Source: Ketobacter alkanivorans (lineage in GTDB: Bacteria; Pseudomonadota; Gammaproteobacteria; Pseudomonadales; Ketobacteraceae). Taken from it: a DNA stretch of 64,000 bases. The stretch's first letter is position 1, and every line of letters starts with the position of its first letter. Location: contig NZ_CP022684.1 of NCBI RefSeq assembly GCF_002863865.1, positions 1,108,931-1,172,930 on the forward strand, in the 5' to 3' direction. A program made the translations under genes and the position numbers. The notes beneath the pieces were generated by a model. It was not told where the DNA came from. It worked only from the letters and a program-made list of their open reading frames with translations, and made no database searches. This document shows positions 24,010 to 31,948 of the stretch, one piece after another.

Positions 24010-24551
24010 CCACGGGTCTCACAGGCTTCGACGTCGGTGCGATGTCCGGTAATCAGTTTCACGAAATTACAGGGCCGATGGGTGGAATCCAATTGCTGTT
24101 GAATTATGCCATTCCACGCTGTGCGGCATGCATTGGTAGAGCCTGGCATACAGAAGATCACTGTATTATTGGCCAACCCACCTACAGCGCGTGACTGTAT
24201 GGTAGAGGTGCCAATTTCACTGTAAGAAATCTGCCTGAACACCTCGCCAAAGCCCTCGATATATTTATCGAATAGAGGTTCAACGGCCTCTGGGGTGGTA
24301 TCCCTGCCAGAAAAACCGGTGCCCCCGGTAATCAATATGGCTTCGACAGCAGAGGACGCAATCCAGGCTGAAACAATAGCGCGAATCTGATACACATCAT
24401 CCAGGGAGATTTTTTTATCCGCCAGAGCATGACCTGCTGCGGTGACACTTTCCACCAGCAACTGTCCAGAGGTATCGGTTTCTTCGGTACGGGTATCAGA
24501 GACCGTGAGCACGGCCACATTAACAGGAATAAAATCGGATGATGCGCTCAT
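24006..24551 (-). CDS. moaB: Molybdopterin adenylyltransferase-type protein MoaB
   Basis: A 181-residue MoaB/Mog-like protein, which adenylylates molybdopterin before metal insertion. The motif VLTVSDTRTEETDTSG is at the N-terminus, LITGGTGFSGRDTTPEAV in the middle, and IFCMPGSTNACRTAW near the C-terminus. The fold is a homotrimer or hexamer in known relatives. AAGGTG lies eight bases before the ATG. It overlaps moeA by four bases. Confidence 0.93.
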   Translation of the reverse strand: MSASSDFIPVNVAVLTVSDTRTEETDTSGQLLVESVTAAGHALADKKISLDDVYQIRAIVSAWIASSAVEAILITGGTGFSGRDTTPEAVEPLFDKYIEGFGEVFRQISYSEIGTSTIQSRAVGGLANNTVIFCMPGSTNACRTAWNGIIQQQLDSTHRPCNFVKLITGHRTDVEACETRG

Positions 24552-24590
24552 AATGACAACACCTTATGTCGTGTGAGATACCGAAGGTTT

Positions 24591-25613
24591 TTATCCTCCG
24601 GTCATGTTCATAAACCGCACGATCTGCGGTTCATCTTGCAAATCAAAATAATGCCTATCCGGCTTGATGCCCATGGCATCCACAATAACCTGCTTCAGCA
24701 GCGTATCGTCATTACTAGTGCGAACCACTTCCCGCAAATCCACGGAATGTTCGTTGCCCAAACACAATAACAAGCGGCCCTCTGCAGTCAGGCGTACCCG
24801 ATTGCAATCACCGCAGAAATTGTGGCTGTGAGGCGAAATAAACCCTACTTGGGTATCGCTATCAGCAAAACCATAGAAGCGGGCCGGACCAGCACTGCGT
24901 TGTTGTATTGGATTACTCAAATTACGTTTATGTTCGACCGGATGCAGCGGGTAACGCTGCGCGATCACCTCCCGCACCTCGTCTGACGCCATAAAACATT
25001 CATCGCGCTGATGCTCGGAAATATTCCCTAACGGCATTTCTTCGATAAACGTAATGTCCAAGCCCTTGTTGCGCGCAAATTCTATCAGCGGCAAAATCTC
25101 ATCATCGTTACGGCCTTTCAGGATAACAGCGTTGATTTTTACCCGATCAAATCCCTGCGCGAGCGCCGCATCTATACCTTGTAATACGACTTTAACATCA
25201 CCGGTACGGGTGAGCTGTCGAAAACGATCCGGCAGCAGGCTATCAAGGCTTACGTTTATCCGTTTAACACCGGCAGCGCGCAACCCGGCTGCCATGGTTG
25301 GCAATTGTGAGCCATTTGTAGTCAACACCAACTGATCCAGATCAGACATTTGGCCCAACCGCTCCACCAGGGAAAGCACATCTCTGCGGATCAGTGGTTC
25401 ACCACCGGTTAAACGTATTTTCTTAACGCCCAACTCGACAAAGACTCGAGCAATGCGGTGAATTTCTTCCAGAGTCAGAATTTGTTTGCGGGGCAGAAAG
25501 GTCATTTCTTCCGCCATACAATACACACAACGGAAATCACACCGATCTGTTACAGAAATACGAAGGTAGTTGACCTTTCGGCCAAACTTGTCCACCAACG
25601 AAAGATTACTCAT
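24591..25613 (-). CDS. moaA: GTP 3',8-cyclase
   Basis: A 340-residue radical-SAM enzyme that starts molybdopterin synthesis by converting GTP to 3',8-cyclo-GTP. The SAM cluster motif is CDFRCVYC near residue 26-33, with [11 protein letters not shown] following. The second [4Fe-4S] site is visible as [11 protein letters not shown] and a third Cys in LLLCLGN. The C-terminus ends in the essential Gly-Gly. The start overlaps the mazG end by eight bases, and 39 bases separate it from moaB. Confidence 0.95.
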   Translation of the reverse strand: MSNLSLVDKFGRKVNYLRISVTDRCDFRCVYCMAEEMTFLPRKQILTLEEIHRIARVFVELGVKKIRLTGGEPLIRRDVLSLVERLGQMSDLDQLVLTTNGSQLPTMAAGLRAAGVKRINVSLDSLLPDRFRQLTRTGDVKVVLQGIDAALAQGFDRVKINAVILKGRNDDEILPLIEFARNKGLDITFIEEMPLGNISEHQRDECFMASDEVREVIAQRYPLHPVEHKRNLSNPIQQRSAGPARFYGFADSDTQVGFISPHSHNFCGDCNRVRLTAEGRLLLCLGNEHSVDLREVVRTSNDDTLLKQVIVDAMGIKPDRHYFDLQDEPQIVRFMNMTGG

Positions 25614-26475
25614 GGGCTTCTTTGCTCACCAGCTGTTCCGAACCTTTGGCGTTCTGCCACTCCTGTTCCATTTGCTCAAGCGAGGCATCATCCAGGCTAA
25701 TTCCTCGTTGTTTTAATGCGTTTTCCAGCGCTCGGAAACGTCTCTCAAATTTCTGATTGGCTTTCACCATAACCATCTCCGGATCCAGCTTGTAATGTCG
25801 TGCAAGATTAACGCAGCAAAACATCAAATCACCCAGCTCATCTTCAATCTGGCCGATTGGCCCATCGGTGTAGACCTCTTCACCCAGCTCACCGATTTCC
25901 TCTTCCAGCTTGGCCATCACCTTTTTCGGGTCCTGCCAGTCGAACCCTTTTTTTGCCACGACGGATTGTAGTTTGTGGGAGCGTTTCATTGGCGACATAC
26001 CGCCAGGCATAGTGTCGAGGATAGATTCACCCAACTGTTTCTTTGCGACCTTTTCCTGCTGTTTTATCGCATCCCAGTTGGCTTTAATGGTTTGCTCTGC
26101 AATCTGTTGCCCGGGTTGGATACGGCTCTCCAGTGTGCCATCAGGAAACACATGGGGATGACGCCGCACCAGTTTCTGCTCCAGCTCTTGCATGACGTCA
26201 TCAAAGTGAAAGCGATTTTGCTCTTCGGCCATCTGGCTATAGAACACCACCTGAAAGAATAGGTCGCCCAGCTCCTCTCGCAAGTGTTCGTAATCCTCGC
26301 GAGCGATGGTATCCGCTACCTCGTAGGCTTCTTCAATAGTGAATGGCGCTATGGTTTGATAGGTCTGCTTTAAGTCCCACGGGCAACCATACTCAGGCTC
26401 CCGAAGTCTGGCCATTAAATAACGAACACGCTCCAGTGGAGTGGCTTCAGAAAGATCAATGTCGAGACTTCGCAT
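25606..26475 (-). CDS. mazG: Nucleoside triphosphate pyrophosphohydrolase
   Basis: A 289-residue tandem MazG protein that hydrolyses NTPs and dNTPs to monophosphate and pyrophosphate. The first domain has [12 protein letters not shown] and EEAYEV with the [12 protein letters not shown] metal-binding helix; the second repeats the pattern with [13 protein letters not shown] and [16 protein letters not shown]. It is slightly longer than the E. coli protein (263) because of a C-terminal extension. AAGGA lies about eight bases before the ATG. The start overlaps the relA end by 20 bases, a pairing common in gammaproteobacteria, where MazG counteracts ppGpp-related responses. Confidence 0.95.
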   Translation of the reverse strand: MRSLDIDLSEATPLERVRYLMARLREPEYGCPWDLKQTYQTIAPFTIEEAYEVADTIAREDYEHLREELGDLFFQVVFYSQMAEEQNRFHFDDVMQELEQKLVRRHPHVFPDGTLESRIQPGQQIAEQTIKANWDAIKQQEKVAKKQLGESILDTMPGGMSPMKRSHKLQSVVAKKGFDWQDPKKVMAKLEEEIGELGEEVYTDGPIGQIEDELGDLMFCCVNLARHYKLDPEMVMVKANQKFERRFRALENALKQRGISLDDASLEQMEQEWQNAKGSEQLVSKEAHE

Positions 26476-28723
26476 CTTTGTTTCCTTGGTGGGAGCGTCG
26501 AACTTCGATCACATTAGAAAGCTGATTGATCCGCGCCAGAACATCACCTAACCCGGCAAGGCTGTTAATCTCCATGGTCAGTGTCATGGTAGCAGTATTG
26601 TCCGATGGATTGGACAGGGTATTGATCGAGGTCACATTGACCCGCTCGGTAGACAACACCAAGGTAATATCGCGCAAAAGCCCCTGACGATCATAGGCCT
26701 TTATAAACACTTCGACTGGATAGGTTCGCCCGGCCTCGGCCGACCAGGTGACATCCACGACCCGATCACCGTGAATTTCCATCAGGCGCTGCAGTTCTTT
26801 ACAATGCTTGCGGTGAACGGTCACACCACGACCGACAGAAATATACCCCACTACAGCATCACCCGGAACGGGTTTGCAACAGCCGGCAATACTGGTCATC
26901 AAATTATCGACACCGTTGATACTGAACTCGGATGCAATAGGATTAACCCGAGGCTTACGCGTATCAATGGGCAACAATTCCTGCTGGCGGGTTTCGTTAT
27001 CAAACTCCTGAATATTGTTCAGCACCTGGCTTACACGCAAATCTCCCGCACCAACTGCAGCATAAATATCATCAGCCGTTTTTAAATTCAGCGCTTGAGC
27101 CACTCGATCCAGGTTGAGTTTACCAACATCCAGACGCTTAAATTCTTTATCCAGCAACTCGCGGCCGCCTTCGATATTGCGATCACGATCCTGCAATTTA
27201 AACCAATGTATGACCTTGGCTCGAGCCCGACTGGTGCCTAAAAACCCAAGCGAAGGCTGTAACCAATCACGACTCGGGCGGGATTCATTGCCCTTCAGTA
27301 TTTCTACTTGCTCGCCAGTACGAACCTGATAGTTCAAAGGCACAATACGGCCATTCACTTTAGCGCCACGACAACGATGGCCAACCTCGGTGTGAATGTG
27401 ATACGCAAAATCCAAGGGCGTTGCACCTTGGGCTAAGTCGACTACGTGGCCTTCGGGCGTGAACACATATACGCGCTCATCCACGATGTCTTCGCTGAAC
27501 TGAGACAAGACGCTAGAGACGGAACTGTCGCCCAGATCCTCCTGCCATTCCAGCACCTGCCGCAACCAGGCAATTTTGCCATCGTAACTATCGCTTCTGC
27601 CGGTGCTGCCTTCTTTGTAGCGCCAGTGAGCACACACACCCAGTTCAGCCTCATCGTGCATGTCTTGTGTTCGAATCTGCACTTCCAGCACTTTGCCTTC
27701 GGGCCCTAACACCGCCGTATGCAGAGAGCGATATCCGTTTTCTTTTGGGGTGGCGATATAGTCGTCGAATTCTTTTGGGATATGCTGCCAAATATTATGC
27801 ACCACCCCCAATGCCGCGTAGCAGTCACGAATATCTGGCACCAAAACACGCACAGCACGAATGTCATACACCTGATAGAAATCGATGTTTTTGCGCTTCA
27901 TTTTACGCCAGATGCTGTAGATATGTTTGGCACGGCCATTGATGTCGGACTCAACGCCCACCCGTGCCAATGCAGCATGCAATTGCTCAACTACACTACG
28001 GATGTAATCATCTCGATTCAGCCGTTTTTCATCCAACAGTTTTGCAATGCGCATGTAGGCATCAGGTTGCAGATAACGGAAGGAAAGATCCTCCAGCTCC
28101 CACTTTAAGTGGCCAATGCCCAAACGATGAGCCAGCGGTGCATAGATATCAAATACCTCGCGGGCGACACGCTGTTTTTTCTCTTCCGGTGCATTTTTCA
28201 CCGCACGAATTGCGCAAGTACGTTCTGCCAGTTTGATGAGTGCAACTCGCACATCATCTACCATGGCCACCAACATCTTACGCAAGTTGTCTAATTGATC
28301 GGTGGCCTGACCCAGCACCACTCGGTTTTCCGGGTTCATCACGGCGCTGATCGCTGCCATGCGCAGAACGCCTTCAATTAACTTGGCAATATTGCCACCG
28401 GTTCGCTTACTGACATCACCTAAGCTGGTTTTGCCTTCACGCACGGCACGATAAATCACAGCAGCCTTCAGTGCATCCGTATCCAGGTGCAGCTCGGCCA
28501 GGATTTCGGCAATTTCCAGCCCGGTATAAAAGCTGTTACTGCTCTCCCATTGGGCATCATCCCGGGCAATCGCTGCAGTTTCCATCTCTTGGGCGTACAA
28601 AGCCACTTCACGCAGACCGACTTCATCCGTGATTTCCACTTTATCTTTCAGTCGATCAATCCAGGCATCCAGATCGACACTGCCGTCTTCTCGGATAACC
28701 TGCTGATTGCGTACCGTTACCAT
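26456..28723 (-). CDS. relA: (p)ppGpp synthetase I
   Basis: A 755-residue ribosome-associated alarmone synthetase. The N-terminal pseudo-hydrolase domain (about 50-200) lacks the HD metal site, reading AAVIYRAVREG, as expected for RelA rather than SpoT. The synthetase domain (about 240-400) contains RAKHIYSIWRKM, YDIRAVRVLV, PKENGYRSLHTAV and VQIRTQDMH. A TGS domain (about 420-480, VYVFTPEGHVVDL), a zinc-finger-like region with CCKPVPGD and a C-terminal ACT domain complete it. GGA lies eight bases before the ATG at 28723, three bases after the rlmD stop. Confidence 0.95.
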   Translation of the reverse strand: MVTVRNQQVIREDGSVDLDAWIDRLKDKVEITDEVGLREVALYAQEMETAAIARDDAQWESSNSFYTGLEIAEILAELHLDTDALKAAVIYRAVREGKTSLGDVSKRTGGNIAKLIEGVLRMAAISAVMNPENRVVLGQATDQLDNLRKMLVAMVDDVRVALIKLAERTCAIRAVKNAPEEKKQRVAREVFDIYAPLAHRLGIGHLKWELEDLSFRYLQPDAYMRIAKLLDEKRLNRDDYIRSVVEQLHAALARVGVESDINGRAKHIYSIWRKMKRKNIDFYQVYDIRAVRVLVPDIRDCYAALGVVHNIWQHIPKEFDDYIATPKENGYRSLHTAVLGPEGKVLEVQIRTQDMHDEAELGVCAHWRYKEGSTGRSDSYDGKIAWLRQVLEWQEDLGDSSVSSVLSQFSEDIVDERVYVFTPEGHVVDLAQGATPLDFAYHIHTEVGHRCRGAKVNGRIVPLNYQVRTGEQVEILKGNESRPSRDWLQPSLGFLGTSRARAKVIHWFKLQDRDRNIEGGRELLDKEFKRLDVGKLNLDRVAQALNLKTADDIYAAVGAGDLRVSQVLNNIQEFDNETRQQELLPIDTRKPRVNPIASEFSINGVDNLMTSIAGCCKPVPGDAVVGYISVGRGVTVHRKHCKELQRLMEIHGDRVVDVTWSAEAGRTYPVEVFIKAYDRQGLLRDITLVLSTERVNVTSINTLSNPSDNTATMTLTMEINSLAGLGDVLARINQLSNVIEVRRSHQGNKDAKSRH

Positions 28724-28726
28724 AAT

Positions 28727-30058
28727 TTATTCCGGTTCAAACACGGCGATGGATTCTACGTGAGTGGTATGAGGGAACATATCCATCACACCGGCTTTCA
28801 GGAGTTTATAACCTTGTTTTTTCAGTTCGCCTGCATCACGAGCCAAGGTTGCCGGGTTGCAGGATACATACACAATACGTTTGGGTTTGAATACTGTCAT
28901 CTTGCTGACGATTTCCAGTGCTCCCGAACGGGGAGGATCAATCAGAATTTTGTCAAAACCGCCTCGCCCCCAGGGTTGGTCATCGAAGGGCTTAGTCAAA
29001 TCAGCGCCATAGAACGACACATTGTTTAAACCATTGTGCTCCGCATTCTCGCGGCCACGCACCACCATGGCATCATCACCTTCTACACCCACCACTTCAG
29101 CGGCTTTAGTGGCCAATGGCAGGGTAAAGTTCCCCAATCCACAGAACAAATCCAGAATCCGTTCACCGGGTTGGATATCCATGAAGTCCATGGCCATACG
29201 GATCATATCCTGATTGATGTCCTGATTGACCTGAGTGAAGTCGGTGGGATGGAACTTCATGTTCAAACCAAACTCAGGCAGGCCGTAGCTCAAGCGAGCC
29301 TCGCCTTCGGGCCACACCTTATGTACTGTGTCATTACCGCCGGGCTGTAGATACAGCTGCAGGTTATGTTGCTGGCAGAAACTCAAAATTGCAGCCTGAT
29401 CCTGATCAGTCAACGGCTCCATGTGGCGCACAATGATGGCGACAGCATCATCCCCTTTTGCTACTTCAATTTGGGGAATGGTACTGCGCGCCTGCAGTGA
29501 CATGACCAGCTGCTTCAGCTCTGGAAACTTTAGGCCTACTTCCTCGGCCAAAACATGACATTGATCAATCTCAGCCAGGAAGCTGTTGCGTTTCTCTCGA
29601 AACCCCACCAGCACCGACTCTTTTTTGGCTACGTACTTAACACCCAAGCGGGCCTTGCGACGATAGCCATATATCGGGCCGGTCAACGGAGCCAGCACTT
29701 CCTCGGGCTGCAGCTCACCGAAATGCTGCAACTGCTCCATTAACACGCCCTGCTTCATTGCAATCTGCGCTTGTGGTTCCATATGTTGCAAACTGCAACC
29801 ACCACAGAGATGGGCCTGAGCACACTGGGGTTGAACTCGCTCTACACTGGGCTGCAGCACTTCCACAGTGCGGCCTTCATCAAATTTGCCACGTTTCTGT
29901 GTATAAACAAATTTAACCGTCTCACTGGGCAAGGCACTGTCAACGAATACGGTTTTTCCTTTTATACGACCAATACCACGACCATCATGGCTCAGCGCAG
30001 TTATCTGTAATTCCACCGGATCAGCCGGCAGGGTTTGCTTGCGTCTTCTTCTGGCCAT
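28727..30058 (-). CDS. rlmD: 23S rRNA (uracil-1939-C5)-methyltransferase
   Basis: A 443-residue RumA-type SAM methyltransferase. An N-terminal TRAM domain (about 12-70) is followed by the [4Fe-4S] cysteines in CAQAHLCGGCSLQHM near residues 79-95 and a distal Cys in EIDQCHVL. The catalytic domain has DLFCGLGNFTLPLA for SAM, LIDPPRSGA, and the nucleophile in YVSCNPATLARD. It modifies U1939 of 23S rRNA. The gene lies between the exonuclease gene and relA with gaps of under ten bases, the same rumA-relA order as in Pseudomonas. Confidence 0.95.
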   Translation of the reverse strand: MARRRRKQTLPADPVELQITALSHDGRGIGRIKGKTVFVDSALPSETVKFVYTQKRGKFDEGRTVEVLQPSVERVQPQCAQAHLCGGCSLQHMEPQAQIAMKQGVLMEQLQHFGELQPEEVLAPLTGPIYGYRRKARLGVKYVAKKESVLVGFREKRNSFLAEIDQCHVLAEEVGLKFPELKQLVMSLQARSTIPQIEVAKGDDAVAIIVRHMEPLTDQDQAAILSFCQQHNLQLYLQPGGNDTVHKVWPEGEARLSYGLPEFGLNMKFHPTDFTQVNQDINQDMIRMAMDFMDIQPGERILDLFCGLGNFTLPLATKAAEVVGVEGDDAMVVRGRENAEHNGLNNVSFYGADLTKPFDDQPWGRGGFDKILIDPPRSGALEIVSKMTVFKPKRIVYVSCNPATLARDAGELKKQGYKLLKAGVMDMFPHTTHVESIAVFEPE

Positions 30059-30065
30059 GTACTGC

Positions 30066-30881
30066 TTAACCTTCTTTTACTGCAGACGATTGTTCACTGG
30101 ATTCGGCCGTTACGCCTTCCCAGTGCTGTAAAAATTCTGTGAAATGCGGACGCGCTTCTCGCCGCAAGTAGTCTTTCACCATGTTCAACTCAGCTTGATA
30201 GCCATCGTCCATGATAACGCCACGTATCAATTGAAAGCGCAGATAAACCAGCCATGTATTCAATACATCCGTTTCACAGTAGTCGCGAATGCCTTTGATA
30301 TCACCCTGCTGGAACGCATCCCACACCTTGGCGCCGCTCATCCCCATCTTGCCTGGGAACCCCAGCAAGGCCGCCATCTGATCCAAAGGCACAAACGCCC
30401 GGTTATTATAGAGTGCCATCAAATCCATGAGGTCTGTGTGGCGATCATGATAGCGGCTAAGATAGTTATTCCATTTGAAGTTCTTGTCATCATGACCCTG
30501 ATCCCAGTATCGAGGGCTGGCCACTCCATGCACCAAAGCACGGTAATGCAGCACCGGTAGATCAAAGCCTGAACCGTTCCAGCTCACCAACGTAGGCGAA
30601 TAACGTTCGATCAGGTGGAAGAACTTTTCAAGAATGGTTTTTTCATCCGCCTGCTCATCCCCCAGCGTCCACACAGCGATCTGATCACGGGAACGAAATA
30701 CGGCGGATATGGCAACGATTCTCTGCAGATGGTGGCGCAGAAAATCATTGCCGGTTTCTTGCCTGCGCAAATTAAACATGGCTTCAGCGGCAGCGTTATC
30801 ATCCAGCCCTTCCAGACCAAACAGACGGCGGCCACCGGCAACGTCGGGGACGGTTTCTATGTCAAATACGAGTACATTCAT
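30066..30881 (-). CDS. Predicted 3'-5' exonuclease of the PolB-exonuclease-like family
   Basis: A 271-residue DnaQ-fold nuclease. The metal-binding DIE motif is at residues 6-8, with WNGSGFDLPVL in the middle and YCETDVLNTWLVY carrying the final Tyr and Asp. These are the exo I, II and III motifs of DEDDy nucleases. Related proteins sit beside rumA and cysM in Pseudomonas-like genomes, but their cellular role is not established. The cysM stop is three bases upstream of its own start region, so it belongs to the cysM-rlmD-relA operon. Confidence 0.88.
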   Translation of the reverse strand: MNVLVFDIETVPDVAGGRRLFGLEGLDDNAAAEAMFNLRRQETGNDFLRHHLQRIVAISAVFRSRDQIAVWTLGDEQADEKTILEKFFHLIERYSPTLVSWNGSGFDLPVLHYRALVHGVASPRYWDQGHDDKNFKWNNYLSRYHDRHTDLMDLMALYNNRAFVPLDQMAALLGFPGKMGMSGAKVWDAFQQGDIKGIRDYCETDVLNTWLVYLRFQLIRGVIMDDGYQAELNMVKDYLRREARPHFTEFLQHWEGVTAESSEQSSAVKEG

Positions 30882-30883
30882 GA

Positions 30884-31777
30884 TCAGGCCGGGTCGAAGA
30901 CGCCAGTGGACAGATAGCGGTCGCCGCGATCACAAATGATCGCTACGATCACGGCGTTCTCTACCTGCTGCGATAATTGCAACGCTCCTGCAACGGCACC
31001 GCCGGAAGAAACACCACAAAAGATGCCTTCTTCGCTGGCCAGACGACGCATGGTCACCTCTGCATCTTGCTGTGCGATATCCAGGACCGTGTCCACGCGA
31101 GAAGCGTCAAAGATTTTAGGGAGATATTCCTCGGGCCAACGGCGAATACCAGGAATGGCCGCACCCTCCTGCGGCTGCAGACCTACGATCTGAATATCAG
31201 GTTTTTGCTCTTTCAGAAAGCGGGAAGTACCCATAATCGTGCCAGTGGTGCCCATGGAGCTTACGAAGTGAGTGACTGTACCTGCGGTGTCTCGCCATAT
31301 TTCAGGGCCGGTGCTCTGGTAGTGTGCCAGGGGGTTGTCCTGATTGGAGAATTGATCCAGCACCACGCCTTTACCTTCCTGCTGCATCTGCTCGGCCAGA
31401 TCCCGCGCACCTTCCATGCTCTGCTGTTTGGTTACCAGTATCAACTCGGCACCGTAAGCGCTCATGGCTGCCCGACGCTCGGCACTCATGTTATCGGGCA
31501 TGATCAACACCATTTTGTAACCTTTAATCGCCGCCGCCATGGCCAAGGCGATACCTGTGTTGCCGCTGGTGGCTTCAATCAGAGTGTCCCCGGGCTTGAT
31601 GAGGCCACGCATCTCAGCGTGCTGAATCATGCTGAGAGCTGGTCGATCTTTAACCGATCCGGCAGGGTTATTACCCTCCAGCTTGACCAGAATGGTGTTG
31701 CTGGTGTTCCCAGGTAAACGCTGTAACCTCACCAAGGGAGTATTACCTACAAAGTCTTCGATCGTGGGATAATGCAT
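30884..31777 (-). CDS. cysM: Cysteine synthase B
   Basis: A 297-residue PLP enzyme that makes cysteine from O-acetylserine and sulfide or thiosulfate. The start MHYPTIEDFVGNTPLVRL matches the family; the PLP lysine is in NPAGSVKDRPA and the phosphate loop in EATSGNTGIALA. SMGTTGTIMGTSR and GIRRWPEEYLP are typical of CysM rather than CysK. The ATG at 31777 is chosen on family length; the ribosome site is weak, and the frame extends to 31825. It is divergent from the barA-like kinase and heads the run cysM-exonuclease-rlmD-relA-mazG. Confidence 0.93.
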   Translation of the reverse strand: MHYPTIEDFVGNTPLVRLQRLPGNTSNTILVKLEGNNPAGSVKDRPALSMIQHAEMRGLIKPGDTLIEATSGNTGIALAMAAAIKGYKMVLIMPDNMSAERRAAMSAYGAELILVTKQQSMEGARDLAEQMQQEGKGVVLDQFSNQDNPLAHYQSTGPEIWRDTAGTVTHFVSSMGTTGTIMGTSRFLKEQKPDIQIVGLQPQEGAAIPGIRRWPEEYLPKIFDASRVDTVLDIAQQDAEVTMRRLASEEGIFCGVSSGGAVAGALQLSQQVENAVIVAIICDRGDRYLSTGVFDPA

Positions 31778-31948
31778 TGTTCTGATTAATTGTTTGCTCA
31801 AACGGGGGCCTATTGTACCCTGCACGGGGGGTAAGCGCCTATCATTACCGCCAATTTATGCCGCAGTCCACGGCAGGCAAGACATCATTGGAATTAGGGA
31901 TAAGGAGAAGATGGCATATACTGTTTAAAAAGCCATCGGTCATAACAC